The notes: generated by a model not told the origin, from the sequence alone. A DNA stretch of 64,000 bases from Aurelia coerulea (GCA_039566865.1 CM076947.1:1743501-1807500); one strand, 5' to 3'; numbered from the stretch's first letter, positions 1 through 11,200 are shown. Numbers and translations are program-made.

Positions 1-1060
1 CTAAAACAATTCAAGTGATTTGATTAGTAAGCAAGAACAATTAAGAAACTCTACAAATTTAATTCTAGAATAAGAGTCAGTAGATTAGGGCTCATGCAGC
101 ATTGCGTTTGTAAATGCCTCTCTACCAAAGTTACCTTCATCTTATTCAACTTTTTGACTGCAAAAAATAGATAATGTTTTGCTTCAATAAGCATGGCTTA
201 TTCATGTGACAATATCAATGCAAAATACAAGCCCTTTGTCAATAAGGAGGCTCAACTTCAAAATACGCAAAACCTTATTAGGCCCCAAAAAATTAGAAAC
301 CATTTAAGAAACTGTTAATCTAAAACACTGAATGCGAAATTAAGAAACTTTCAGTCCTAAGTGCTGATACAAGTTTCATATAAAAAAGGTGTGTTGTAAA
401 TCTCCAATCACATCTAGATTTGAGATAGACTTAGGAGGTCCCAGTAATATTTCATTCAATAGAACTTGCATTTATCATTTATGATCAAAGTACACCATAT
501 TTGATATAAGAAATGAAATTATAAGACACTAGTCATAGGGTGGCATAACTATTAAGAACATCTGGTATTAACACCTTTGAAAGTAGCTAAGAAACCTTTT
601 AAAGGCATACTATACAGTGCAGGCATTGCGCAAATTAACTTTACAACAATTCTTTATGATAAGAATTCTTGAGCCACATGACAGTCTGTAAATTTTTCTG
701 AACAGAACTTTAGGCAGGAAAAGGAAAACCATGTTGATGTGTGCAAAGTCTGTACTGTAGAAGGTAAGCTTCACTTCAGTGGCGATACAAATTAATTCTG
801 TGATAATTATCTGACTCTGGTTATTGTTAATTTCTACTGAACAAAATACATGACTCTTGTCCCCTCTTTGATCGAGTTACAATGGGCTGATCCAAGTTTG
901 CTTTGTAACAAAATTGTAAATGTATCCTCTTCAAATGGTTCTTGATAGATGTGGCATTAACATTTTCAATGTCTAAGGTAGAATAGATACAAACTGCTGC
1001 AAGTTGTTACTGCAAATTGTTCTCTACTGAAGAAACAGGGCTTCCCTGGTGATATTTTGT
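1..1060. other. Non-coding stretch, no gene seen
   Basis: No long open frame on either strand and no recognisable domain. The stretch is AT-rich and holds several short matches to 'TTAAGAAACT', a motif that is also frequent in the decayed repeats at 43.5-44.6 kb, so part of it may be old repeat. It could equally be intron or intergenic DNA. Confidence 0.5.
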
Positions 1061-1194
1061 GTTTTTCATAAACATCTTCCAAATCCAAGGCAGCTCTGGC
1101 AGCTCATTATGTTCAGATTTCAATAATAACCATACATCATTTGCTGTTCAGTTAAATTTTAACTACAATTCTCGTAAAATTCTTTATCTTCTGT

Positions 1195-1524
1195 TTGGAA
1201 ATCTGTTCAAAACCGGAGGAGGCCAGTGCGACAGCAAATTTTGCAGATGAACGACTTCTGACGACGACGGGAAAGCCCCTTCCACAAACAAAGGCCAAGA
1301 AAGATTGGTGGTTTGTTGAGAAACCTCACAATTCGAAATCGCTTGATGATCCATCCAACCATAGTGTGAAAGTCAAGTCTCCTGTGAATATTCTACAAAA
1401 GCTTGAAAGTTCATTTTCTGAACTGAAAACAAGCAAACCAACCAAAAAAGTTCTTGAACGAACCCAACAAGACATCCATATTGAATCCGCCTTCTTTCTG
1501 GGTTTCTCTTTTGTCGATTTGTGA
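1195..1524 (+). CDS. Weak candidate coding exon, unknown product
   Basis: An open frame of 109 codons with coding-like composition in its middle part: a lysine- and serine-rich stretch containing KKDWWFVEKP, followed by KSPVNILQKLESSF and an acidic/basic tail. It ends in a hydrophobic FFLGFSFVDL. An overlapping second frame (1521-1721) starts with a hydrophobic segment (MRLIFLAAFILFYMVVLVL) that would read as a membrane anchor if a 1-nt shift joined the two. I recognise no family. Without splice evidence the start is uncertain. It may be one exon of a small membrane-anchored protein or simply a chance ORF. Confidence 0.22.
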   Translation: MEICSKPEEASATANFADERLLTTTGKPLPQTKAKKDWWFVEKPHNSKSLDDPSNHSVKVKSPVNILQKLESSFSELKTSKPTKKVLERTQQDIHIESAFFLGFSFVDL

Positions 1525-1974
1525 GGCTGATATTTCTGGCAGCTTTTATATTGTTTTATATGGTCGTCCTTGTTCTGACGGGGGAGAAAGAGAGCTATCC
1601 TTTCTACAAAAGTCAACAATTTCTCTGGAATCCTTGGTCATCTCGGGCGGGATCTCGGGTCATCTATTGTCAGAAGCGTCAGAAATCAGTGTGTTCCGGC
1701 ATCTTTTCCGCCATCTTTTGATCTAACTTATTGAGAGGAAACCCCCTGAAAATCTTTGACTTGATGCCTTGCGCAGCTTGAAAATGTTGGCGGGAATGTT
1801 ACAAACGTCTTGCGAAAGTTCTGCTCACTGTGAACAATGGAATCTATTGTCCCCAGGTCTTTGACCTCTTACCCACTCTTTCTCTCTCTGGGCTTGAGAT
1901 GGTGGAGGCTGCGCAATTGGCCTCACTTACCACTGGGCGGGAGGAAGCCGGACAGTCGGTTCGAAAAAAACAAA

Positions 1975-2042
1975 ATGGAAGCCACAATACAGCGTGGAAG
2001 AAATAGGAGGATTTCTAGCAAAGTAACAACAAGTGGCAGAAG
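1975..2042 (+). CDS. Candidate first exon, unknown product
   Basis: An ATG in a reasonable context (AAAAATGGA) opens a short basic peptide rich in Arg, Ser and Thr. The frame runs into AGAAG followed by GTAAAT, a good 5' splice donor. This would fit the first coding exon of a gene running to the right, but I could not find a convincing second exon before the next, oppositely oriented feature. Low confidence. Confidence 0.2.
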
Positions 2043-2580
2043 GTAAATTTAAATATTGTTATTAATTAAAACATCCAAATTACTCTGTCTCCTATAGCGC
2101 GTGCAAATACTAAATGAATACATCAGTCGATTGTTATTACATTCTTTGAGGGTGGGAGATACGCACTTTGAACTCTTTTTTAAAAGCTCTCTTGCAATTC
2201 CACATGACGTTTCGAGTCTTCAATGATATAATAAGCTTTATCAAGCTCATAGGCAGCTATCTTAAGTGATAATGGGCAATAGAAATTAAATCTATAATCA
2301 TTTCTTGTGATTTTTGAGTACGCGTCAAAACAAGATAGCATGTAAAAGCACAAATTCCCGCAAATTCAAAGCCATTTCAAAACTTAATAATATGCCCAAG
2401 ATAAATGTTGTCTTTGCTACATATGAATGCACACGAAGAAACTTTAAATATTGATAATGTGGCCTAGTTGTTATGATTTTCCTAAAGTTTCACTTTTTGG
2501 GTCATCCGGTATATTATCTTACATTAATTCTACAAGGCAAAAAGTCTATTAAAATGAAAAATCCCATAAAACTAAACTAT
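2043..2580. other. Non-coding stretch, nothing recognised
   Basis: No open frame of note and no obvious repeat; probably intronic or intergenic. Confidence 0.4.
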
Positions 2581-2904
2581 CTACTCTAATAAATCCTTGT
2601 TAAGACGATTCGAGGGTTTCCTCTTCATTGGCGATTCACCCGCGAGTCTTCTCTTTCTAATTACTTGACGCGAATCTATTTGATTCTGTCGTCTGCCTCT
2701 CTCGTCCAGCTCCTTGAGCAGCCCCGTTAATTCTGCTGAGCGCCAAGGAGGACTCTTTACTTTGAGGGCGTCCCCAAGATCCTCCTCATCGGACATGCAT
2801 TCTTGCGTCACCTTGGACCACATTTCCAACTCTTCTTCTGCAACATATTTACTTCGTATTTCATATAACTGTCGAGACAAAAAAAATTCAATAAATCGTT
2901 GCAT
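2581..2904 (-). CDS. C14orf93-like C-terminal exon
   Basis: A 107-codon frame ending in TAG. The central part (about residues 34-70) reads ECMSDEEDLGD, then VKSPPWRSAELTGLLKELDER. The pattern Met-Ser-Asp-Glu-Glu, a short acidic linker, then (P)PWRS-x-EL-x-x-LL-x-x-LD resembles the C-terminal region I recall for C14orf93-like proteins of unknown biochemical function. A basic tail with RKRRLAGESPMKRKP follows. Upstream on the minus strand a pyrimidine-rich TTTTCTGGCTTCTTGAG just before the first ATG looks like a 3' splice acceptor, so this is probably the last exon of a longer gene whose other exons I cannot place. Related sequences may also be carried by mobile elements. Family assignment is from memory of the motif, not a search. 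Confidence 0.5.
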   Translation of the reverse strand: MQRFIEFFLSRQLYEIRSKYVAEEELEMWSKVTQECMSDEEDLGDALKVKSPPWRSAELTGLLKELDERGRRQNQIDSRQVIRKRRLAGESPMKRKPSNRLNKDLLE

Positions 2905-2909
2905 CTCAA

Positions 2910-3360
2910 GAAGCCAGAAAATTTAATATCAAGAACATCGAATACTTTATTTCATCCTGCAGAATCCTGCTAGGAAGATCTGGCCCAATTTAACGTGGAA
3001 TCATTACCATTCAGACCTCGCCCGTCTTGAAAGCGGTTTACATCATAGAAAAAAGCTATTCTATAACAATGATATTGGATGGCTAATCAAGTTTCTCCTA
3101 TATTCAGAAAATAAAGGTATGCAAAAAATATTGCTTACCAATACCAATATATAGGCATCAATATTTCTTTTAATGAAATGATGTCATGAAAGGGGTGCTT
3201 TCCAGAGGTAGCACTTTTAAGAAATTCATAGGACAGCTAAATAAGGAGTAACAAGGACAAGAAAATAGGCACGTGTTGGGCTATAGGTGAACACTCATTC
3301 AAAACCAAGAACCATAATATACAATCTAACGGACATACCATACAATTACCCACGTTACGC
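2910..3360. other. Non-coding stretch, nothing recognised
   Basis: AT-rich sequence between the C14orf93-like exon and the retroelement. No open frame or clear repeat seen. It should contain the break point of the 3'-truncated retroelement to its right. Confidence 0.35.
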
Positions 3361-4182
3361 TTAATACAAGTTATAATAGAAATTACAAATAGAATACACG
3401 ATAGATAAAAAATTCCCAGTCCTAAGTAAAGCTAAAGGGGAAGTGGTGGGAGGGGAAAACACCTTTGTGGGGCTGATTTGAAAACCCAGATCAGTCAGCA
3501 ACGAGGAGAGGGTGGTGAATGCAAGCTCACATTCAGCCTTAGTGGGAGCAACAACCAGGAAGTCATCTAAATAGACGATGACCCCTGGAAACCCTTTGCG
3601 AAGCATCATACGTCGTACACTCTGAGTAAGACGATGAAAAACCAAATATGTTGGCTGAGCCTCACCTGAAAAGGTCCATTTGATACCCATTGCATCGTAA
3701 TTGCTAGGATGGATGGGCACAGAACGATAAGCATGACGCAAATCTATCTTTGCTAAAAAATACCCTTGATCTACAAACTTGATGGCATCATAAATGGTCT
3801 GGAATTGGAGCTTATCTATAGTGGGGACATAAGAGTTAACCCCTGCACCCTTAGGCACGCTGCAATCATGAATAAGACGCAGCTCATCACTATTAGGCTT
3901 AGGCACAGTACCCAGGGCACTAACAATAGTAGGCTTGGAGGAGGAAATCACATAATTACCCTCAGCAAGTTCCTCCTGTAGGGTAGCTTCCACCCTGCTT
4001 CTGGCATCAGGAGCAGTAGCTGAGCGATAGTTGTCCATTTCAGCAGGAAGCAGGGTGGAATCTGCAGGCAAAATCTGAAAGCCATTGTTGATACCATCAA
4101 GCAAAAAATCCCTGTCATCATCCGTTAAAAGTTCCCATTCCCATTTTGCCTTATTGAGGGGAGAAGAGAAACCCTTTCCTAG
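3361..4182 (-). pseudogene. Reverse transcriptase fragment, DIRS-like
   Basis: The open frame begins just after a TGA at 4183-4185. A Trp-rich stretch (KWEWELL) leads into the RT fingers. Counting from the TTG codon at 4104, palm motif A is at about residues 117-130 (FLAKIDLRHAY, candidate catalytic Asp about 121) and motif C is YLDD at about 178-181, so both catalytic blocks remain. The segment between WTFSGE and VFHRLTQSV is short and lacks the RLPFG-x-x-x-SP block usual in this group, which points to an internal deletion of roughly a dozen residues. After TKVF the frame turns into unrelated residues near 3430, so the thumb, RNase H and the rest of pol are missing. Would synthesise cDNA in an intact element. 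Confidence 0.75.
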
Positions 4183-5682
4183 TCACTGGGAGGGGGTAGG
4201 ATGACAACATGATGGGTGAGAAGCTTCGCAAACCTTACCATTCTGCTTCTTATTGCAAACATGCACGAAAGAGCAGACTGACCGTTGACACCCTTGGTTA
4301 GAATTAAACTTGCGGCAAATAGGGCGACCAGCACTAGAATGCTAGGCGAAAGAACCATTAGATGGAGGCATATTGGTTGAGCCTGCTGGTTTTGAGCTTG
4401 AGCGAGCAGAAGACAGAGGCCTAGGCACGAGAGCAACCTCATGGAGGTGAGGGGAGTCGTAACTCCAAGGAAAAGCATACGTCACCTGAAGCTGACGATA
4501 CTCATCATCAAACTTCAGGACGCTCACCCACTCGTATTTTCCAGCAAGTTCCATGACCTTAACCGTATAGGCAAGATACTCCTTAACATCCCGCGCAGTT
4601 GGAAGCTTGTTGGAAAATAGGAGTGTGTGGAAAATACGCGTGTTTGCAATCACCCACTGCATGAGGGTGATGCTCTCAAGCCTAGGCCTCTGTTGCCCAT
4701 AAGAAACTACAAGCCTCGTAGAACCCCCCATATCAGAAACTGTTCGTTCATAGTCTCTTGGGACTAAATTAGCCAGGAAATCTATGATGCGAAGCACCTT
4801 CTCACCTCGTGGGACTGACGCTGGCTGTAGAAACATGTCCGCCTCCCTGTCTGGTTGGGCCAAGAAGCGGTTATTCAGGGAGGGTCGTTGTTGGTGCTGC
4901 AAGGCTTCTTGCCACGCATCTCCAGCAGCAGGAAGGCCAGCATCATTGACTGCGGATGGAGCAACAGGAGGCAAGGAACTCAAAAGGCCATCCAGGGCAG
5001 CAGCGCAAGGACGATTGTTGTCATCTGCGAGGATGGGAGGATCCAGCTGACGAAGAGTCTGCACATTCCATGTCAAGTTAGGCCTAGAGGCACCATTTTG
5101 GGTTGTTGTTGATGTTGTTGTTGTAGTTGGCGCCTGTGCTGCGGTTGGCGGCCGTGAGGGCGTCACAAGAAGCTCTTTCTTGCTAGTGAGGGCAGCCTCT
5201 TTTTCACAAAGCTTGCGGTGCATGGCTTCAAGCTCCGCCATAGCAACGAGTTTTTCCTCCTTGAGGCGCAGTTCTTGCAGGCGACGGACGATGGCGGCCT
5301 TTTCCACAGAAAAAGCTTGAGAATCCTGTTTTGCTGAATCTGCCTGAACGTTGGAGGACACCACAGGGGAAATGCCAGATGCAGCTGATGTTGTGAAAGG
5401 TTCACCAAGGAAGATTGTCTCGTCCGGTAAATCCGAGGCAACATCTGGAGGTCCTTGACAAGCAGGGCCTGGAATGCCCCACGAATGGTTGCCATGAAAA
5501 TGATGGCAGCCAGAACATTCTGACTGCCGCTTCGGCTTAGTCCCGGTATTAGCAGCAACTGGGTTGGTTGTCGTTGTGAAGCTTGACGAAATTGCTGCAG
5601 CAGCTATCGAAAGTTCAGCTTCAGACACGGAGAGATCTGGAGTAGTAGGAGACGATATTATTTGATCTCCTGGCGAAGACAT
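4183..5682 (-). pseudogene. Gag-like ORF of DIRS-like element, stop-disrupted
   Basis: The likely start is the ATG at 5682 (MSSPGDQ); the open frame extends further upstream to 5751. Domains in order, numbered from 5751: a Ser/Thr-rich N-terminus; a Cys/His block with CSGCHHFHG and PGPAC at about residues 79-98; an acidic stretch; a coiled-coil region rich in Lys, Glu and Leu (VRRLQELRLKEEKLVAMAELEA); a Thr-rich linker; and a conserved C-terminal region around YEWVSVLKFDDEYR. A TAG at 4342-4344 interrupts it. The same frame then continues for 52 codons through a second cysteine-rich block (ICRKFN, CSFVHVC) to TGA at 4183-4185, directly before the RT frame. The cysteine-rich tail is what such gag proteins use to bind RNA, so the TAG is probably a mutation and the TGA may be the natural gag end. 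Confidence 0.65.
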
Positions 5683-5760
5683 AATGATTATGCAGGCATC
5701 CAGACGTCGAGAGAAGTATGAAAAGCACAAGATTAGCAGTGGCAATCGCACATTGACTCA

Positions 5761-6480
5761 GGAACAAGTGAATGAAGAGATAGAACACACTCCCTAAAAC
5801 CACATGGAGGACTACCCAAATAAGGACAGCCAATTAGGAACATAAACCTTGATTGGGCAATACCTGATGGTATGATATGATACCATGAGAAACCTACGTG
5901 GCATCAACTGATCCTATGCACGTGACTAGAAATACCTGAAATACCACCCCACTGCAAGCACTGTGCTCCTCCCCAGTAGACCAAAGGTATGAGTGCCAAC
6001 CCAAGCCAAGCACGAATCCCTAACCCCATATTTAGACTCACATTGAAGCTATGCCACAATGTCCACATTAGAATCTATAAAAATCATTTGAGTCAAAACA
6101 TTCAGTAAGAAAATAGATGTTAATGTCTGATGAATTCAGCATCACAGCACAAAGCTTATCACAAAATGTACTATGCTCTGATTTATTAGCAAGACTTTTA
6201 AACTAATTCCTCCCTTCAAAATGTGAGTAGAACTTGCTCATTTTTCCTCTGAAGTAATGAAACATCATCTTGGTAATGATCTTAGACTTCTATTGCAGAA
6301 TTATTTTATTGACAAGAATTTAAATGGAAAATGTCCTTCTTAGACATTACAAATCATTAATTCATACTGTTTGGAAACAGCAAACATCATTGAACATCAT
6401 TCTGAATTTGATGAAATTTCAGTCCAAGAAACACGTTCCAAGAGTTGACTGCTGCAATGGCAGATGAAAGTGATTTAAGA
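5761..6480. other. Non-coding stretch, nothing recognised
   Basis: No supported gene. This could contain the 5' end of the retroelement to its left. Confidence 0.4.
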
Positions 6481-7322
6481 AAATTGATCAGAAATTTTTG
6501 AGAAACCCAATAGCAGCAAATTTTGCATGGTACTTTGCCTCAAATGTCTTTGTGGCCTGGGGTTTTGCAGAGCATCAAGCAGCAAATACTAATAGCAGGC
6601 TTCCAGAATGTGACAACATCATTGCAATAAAAATTGTTCTAAGTGTTGTTGACAAACTCAAAGACCACCAAAATGGGCTTTTTTCAGCAACGAAATCAGT
6701 TGAATTGACATTAATACAATGTTGCAACTGGCACACATATGAATATCAACATATAGAAATTGTCATTCTTTCTATCATATTTGCTGAATTCCAGAGAAAG
6801 CAAGGTTGCTTAATAACAGCATTTTCTTTGTCATAACCCGCCAAAGCAAAATCGAATTAGACATGCAACAAATACCTCAACTGACTGAAACAAAATTGAA
6901 AACTATAGAATCAAACATTGAAGAATTGGGGATACTGGAGAAAGCCTCGTCCAAGATGATGCAGAAAAGCTGGCTTCAGAGCATAAATTGCACCAGCTTG
7001 AGTTGGACAAGCAACATTTGGCAGAGATTGTTTAGCCGAACCATCCTCGCTCGTTGTAACAATCAAAGGAACACTATCCATGCAACCAAGTGATGTGACA
7101 CCGTCAATGGACGATTCGATTTCATTCTTCGGCTTTGGAGAAAAGAGCCCAATGGCTGTATCAAATTCAGCAACAACGCCCTTGCCCTCACCAGACGAAA
7201 TACTCGAGCATAGTATTTGCCAGCAGAAAGAGGAATCCGCTGTTTCGGTTCAGAGGTCAGCAGCAATTAAAATCCTATTTTCTTTAATCTGTCTAATATG
7301 TCATGAAACATCAAAAATCTGA
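6481..7322 (+). other. Weak overlapping open frames, no supported gene
   Basis: Three short plus-strand frames (6498-6836, 6806-7093, 7080-7322) follow each other in different phases. Fragments such as LFSATKSVELTLIQCCNWHTYEYQ could be the worn remains of a coding sequence, but no family is recognisable and the frame changes every few hundred bases. Confidence 0.2.
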
Positions 7323-7645
7323 CAAAGCATCACCATCTCTAGTTTTATTTTGTTCCCACATATGTTGACACGAAGGATGGAAAAGAGACCTTGGACGTAG
7401 CACACAATGCTGAAACATTTGCACTTAACCTACGAGCATTAGCACGCTCTATAGATGTGCAAACTACTAATGGCAGGGCATGATTCTACACTACGTTGCA
7501 TCCTATGTATCCAAGTGAAGGGAGACGTTTCATAGAGACAGTATGTTTGCACGTGATGTGAGTCCATATTGTGCAGCTTTCCGCTATCTCGTCAATCTCA
7601 AGCTATGTGAACCAGATATGTGGTGTCTGTTATCATCACATAAAC

Positions 7646-8067
7646 TTGCATGATAAATTTCAATCCTTGTTGAGTTTCAACACGGGTTGAGTTTTAACAG
7701 CATTGCTTATTTTGCCTTGCGTTTACATGAAATCTCAACGCAGGTTGAGATTAGGTCACATGGTTGCAAACAATGGAAGAAAGAATGTGAGCCCACTCAA
7801 ATATTCAAATGATTGCGGAAATAGATTCGATCTGTTTTGTTCGCATTCTAATCTCGCCCCAAGTTGAAAAAATATTGCGTTTACATAAGAATTTTAACCC
7901 GTGTTGAAATTTCAACATGTGTTGAGTTGCCGAGTTGAGTTGAACCCGTGTTGAGTTTCAACACGGCCTCCTTCATGTAAACGCGATGAAGGCTTACACC
8001 GTCAACCGAGTTGAAACTCAACCCGTGTTCAACTCAACCAGGGTTGAAATTTCTCATGTAAAGGGCA
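7646..8067. repeat. MITE-like element built of GTTGAGTTTCAAC repeats
   Basis: The left end (CATGATAAATTTCAATCC) is roughly the inverted complement of the right end (GGTTGAAATTTCTCATG). Between them are many direct and inverted copies of GTTGAGTTTCAACACGG and CATGTAAACGC. A secondary pair of inverted 'GTTTACATGA' motifs lies inside. Structure fits a short non-autonomous DNA transposon with complex subterminal repeats. No ORF. Target duplication not resolved. Confidence 0.6.
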
Positions 8068-8596
8068 ACTAAGGGTAGAGTTGGGATCCGAGGAAAGGAT
8101 TGAAGTCCAAAAGGTTCAACTAGAAAGCATGTTTAGAGAAAAAGGGCAAGATGTTTTATGTGGAAATTAAGGCTAAAAATTTACCGTAAATAAACACTTC
8201 CAAGAATTTTTTAAATATGGTATCGAGCAACACATGAAAGAAACTGTCAATCAGTGCTTCACTTAAATGATAAAAGATAAGGAGATCAGAGCACTTTGGA
8301 GTAGAAGAATGCTCTGATCTTTCAATGATAGGAACTTTGCAGCAGTGCAGACATCAATTTAATTTCATCACAGCTAACATTTACAGTCAAACGCCGGCCT
8401 CCAAGAGGCCTTTGGGCTTCTCAGGGTCCCATTTACGATTTTTAACGATGGGTTTTTTTTATCTGCACTGCATTATCACAGCGCCTAAACAATAACAACC
8501 GCGATGGCTGGCATGATTGTTTTACTTGACTCAATCCTTCTCAAGATTTGGCCATTGGCCTAATCAGTAATGGCCTACCTAATCACAGGATAATTC
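8068..8596. other. Non-coding stretch, nothing recognised
   Basis: No gene seen; contains a run of eight T near 8453. Confidence 0.35.
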
Positions 8597-9328
8597 TACC
8601 GGGTGAGTCAGAAAAAGCGTGGGGTGTTTGGCGGATTGCGACATCGCGTTCAGCAACCCAATCGTAGCGAACTAATTGTTTTCTTGCAGCCAAAGGTCTA
8701 ACTTAGATCATAAGCCTTTCCCCATCGAAATCGGTCACTTGATGTATTAATCAGAAAATATTTTCTTCGTAAGACGTTGTATGGGAGTTTTTGCAAACGT
8801 ATGAAATCTTTGATAGAGCCCCTTCAACATTTTACCCTTGCCAAAGCTGCAGGTACACGTGGTATTATCAGGAGAGAAAGAAATAGTTTTTGTCATGAAA
8901 CATCGCGTTGATCTTGTTGAAATAGATTTCTTTACAACACAAAGAAGCATGTGTTTTTACTGTCTCTCAAACATATTCTCTTTGCAGGACAAGTTATGAC
9001 GTGACAAGGCATCCCAGAGGAGAAAACACTTTTTCCGAACTGTTTCATGCTCCCCAGATAATACCACGTGTACCTGCAGCTTTGGAAAGGCTAAAATGCT
9101 GAAGGGACTTGGTTGAAGGTTTCCTCAGTTTGCAAGACTCCCATACAAGGTTTTAGGAAGAAAAGCTTTTTTAAATAATGAATCACATGACCGATTTTGA
9201 TGGGGAAAAGTTTATGATCTAAGTCAGAGTTATGGATGCTCGGAATGATTTAGTTCACAACGGTCGGGTGGCTAAACGCGAAATCACAGTCAGCCAAACA
9301 CCCCACGTTTTTTCTGACTCACCCGGTA
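8597..9328. mobile_element. TA-flanked MITE with TACCGGGTGAGTC termini
   Basis: The left end TACCGGGTGAGTCAGAAAAA and the right end complement each other, and the similarity continues inward through GCGTGGGGTGTTTGGC. A second inverted block lies deeper (GCAGGTACACGTGGTATTAT near 8848 against its complement near 9060), so most of the 732 bp folds back. The element starts and ends with TA, as expected for Tc1/mariner-type target duplication. It encodes nothing. Two related but distinct elements sit at 28821 and 31805. Confidence 0.75.
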
Positions 9329-9902
9329 TGTGAACTTTCCGCTTCCTCCGACATCATTTTTGCTCGCTACCTTCAAGTGGAGCTGGATTGTCACCTGGAG
9401 AAAAATGGTGTAAGCGAGGCCACAGCTCAAAGAAAAATTGTTCTTGCAAGGGGAAATGCATGAGAAAGTGCACATGTTGAAAAGAATTTATGAAATGTGA
9501 CAATGCATGCAAGTCCATGAAAACACAATGCAATGACAAGCTAGTAGAGGTATGTTTACCGCTAGCATATTGCTTCCTCACTTCATGTCGTTAAATAATG
9601 ATTCTTTCTTAGAACGTCACATCCCCATCATCCCAAGACTAAAGTTACCCCCTGGGAGCCTGGTACTATGGCATTGCTACAGTAGCACAAATAAAATGTA
9701 ATTTTGTTTTAGAAGCGAACATTTTCCTGGAAGTTTTCTGAAAACCCAATCCTCCAAAATACTGCATAGCTGTCCAAAATAACATTTGCTTGCTGCATTG
9801 CTATGTGACTTTGTTTCAAAATAAAAAGTAACTGACAAATTAAACAGTATGCTCTACAACAACAGTTCCTTACTTGGTTTCCTTATGTTGTCAAATTTAC
9901 AG
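9329..9902. other. Non-coding stretch upstream of candidate exons
   Basis: No open frame of note. Ends in a polypyrimidine-rich TTGTCAAATTTACAG that reads as a splice acceptor. Confidence 0.35.
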
Positions 9903-10040
9903 GCTGCATTTCAAGCAGCAGATTTTGGTACAATGGAGATTGGGGAGGACAAAGATCTGCTTGCTGCACTGTCAGACACTGAGCCACTCTTATCTTCAGA
10001 TGATGAAGCAGATGGTGAATCTGGTGGCAGTGAATCAGAG
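9903..10040 (+). CDS. Candidate internal exon, acidic protein of unknown family
   Basis: A 138-nt frame bounded by an acceptor (TTTACAG) and a donor (GAG followed by GTAAAT). It starts and ends in phase 0, giving 46 residues. The peptide is acidic and serine-rich (LLAALSDTEPLLSSDDEADG, then SGGSESE). A clean splice frame around a low-complexity acidic peptide is suggestive of a real exon. The next exon to the right could be 10344-10463, also phase 0. No function can be assigned. Confidence 0.4.
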
Positions 10041-10343
10041 GTAAATATAGTTAGTGCAGCTTGGAAAATCATTTTGTAAATTGGCTGGTTGTGAATGTTA
10101 GGTCTTTGGTATACTACATGTAAGATGAATATCTGTGTCTGAGCAGATACAATATACATTTTCAAGTGCCTGCTCATTCTCTTGAGAATCATGTACAGCA
10201 GTTATGTAGAGCTGGATGTGATGAAAATTCTGCTCATGACGGATCTTCAGAGATTCTGATAGCTGCTTACGTGTGGCACTGATACAACAACAAGTGTGAA
10301 GACTTGTCAATGTGCTGCTGACAAAGATGGCTGTAATTCTCAG

Positions 10344-10463
10344 TTGGATCTGCCATTTGAGAAGGACGTTAAAAATTACGCTGCCACAAACATGACTCCA
10401 ACTACCAGTTCTTCTGGTACTCCTCTTCAAGAACCCGTCTCGTTACAGAAGAAGATGAAATGA
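10344..10463 (+). CDS. Candidate terminal exon, unknown product
   Basis: It begins after the acceptor CTGTAATTCTCAG and reads in phase 0 for 39 codons to TGA. The peptide starts LDLPFEKDVKNYAA, then has a Thr/Ser/Pro stretch and a basic end. It would splice directly to the 9903-10040 exon. The competing frame at 10460-10738 overlaps its end, so only one of the two is likely right, or a frameshift joins them. Confidence 0.3.
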   Translation: MDLPFEKDVKNYAATNMTPTTSSSGTPLQEPVSLQKKMK

Positions 10464-10738
10464 AAAAGGCATTACCTGGAGCGCAAAACCATTGCACATT
10501 AGTTGAAGGAGGAGTTACGATGTTTGGGTCAGACACTCTTCATGGCTTCTCAGTTCTCCTGACATGGGAAGTTATCAACAATCTTGGTTTGTTGTTCTTT
10601 TCACAAGATATACTTGAATTGATGCCAGTCTGCTCAGTGAAACATGCAAGAGTAATTCTGGAACACGTCCAAGAATTTTTCAACGGCATAAAGGATTATG
10701 AAGAACAGATCAAAATGTTGGGCGATGCAGAATAAACT
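10460..10738 (+). CDS. Candidate exon with conserved-looking C-terminus
   Basis: A 91-codon frame ending in TAA. The second half (FSQDILELMPVCSVKHARVI, then LEHVQEFFNGI and an acidic-basic tail) has the composition of a folded helical segment, and a polypyrimidine tract ending in CAAG lies directly before ATACTTGAATTG, which could be a real exon start near 10611. I have a vague memory of similar 'LELMPVW-x-x-x-HA' segments in cnidarian proteins tied to mobile elements, but cannot name a family. First half may be intron. Confidence 0.35.
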
Positions 10739-10891
10739 CAGTGATGAAATATAATACTTTGCTTTAATGGAAATGTTCAATGACGTTCCTGACAAAGAAG
10801 ACTTTTTGTCATCACCATAACATTATTTAAAGTTGATATATACATAGTTACTAACAACTAATTTAAATCAACTATTTACAATATAACAGAA

Positions 10892-11200
10892 TTATTTACA
10901 AATTAAATATTTACATCTTTTGCCATCCCATTCTTTGATCCCCCTTTTAAAACTTCTCAAGGTATCAGCTCTCTTTAGTTCATCATCTAGAGTGTTCCAC
11001 AGGAGGCTACCTCTAAACGAAAGAAAATTTAGTCCATATCGGTGTGACTGTGCTGATGGAAGCCTGCATAGCTCTTTGGTGCGGAGATTGTAAGGTACAT
11101 CTTTTTTAACAAAGAATTCCCAAATATATGAAGGATTAAGTTGGTCCATGGTCTTACAAATTACCAAGTTGGCTAGATTGTTACAGTAAATTTTCTGTCT
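10892..11200 (-). pseudogene. LINE reverse-transcriptase C-terminal fragment
   Basis: A 91-codon minus-strand frame containing YNLRTKELCRLPSAQSHRYG, then LSFRGSLLWNTLDDELKRAD and TLRSFKRGIKEW. The sequence 'F-R-G-S-L-LWN-x-L-(x)n-LRSFKR-x-I-K' is the typical last segment of CR1/L2/Rex-type LINE ORF2 proteins. The rest of the element is absent, as expected from 5' truncation. A related tail lies at 14.7-14.9 kb. Confidence 0.7.

Larger units (their letters stand above)
3361..5760 (-). mobile_element. Degenerate DIRS-like retrotransposon (gag plus partial RT)
   Basis: A gag-like frame is followed in the same reading frame by a reverse transcriptase that breaks off after the palm. RNase H and any recombinase or integrase part are absent. 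The RT style (LAKIDLRHAYRSVPI, then VIVYLDDF) and the gag Cys/His block resemble DIRS-type tyrosine-recombinase retroelements that are common in cnidarians; without the recombinase this placement is inference. No terminal repeats were found. In-frame stops and a probable internal deletion show that the copy is dead. Confidence 0.65.

Noticed and set aside
4784..5112. Plus-strand ORFs antisense to the gag region
   Set aside because: They overlap a frame with clear gag features and have no recognisable domain.
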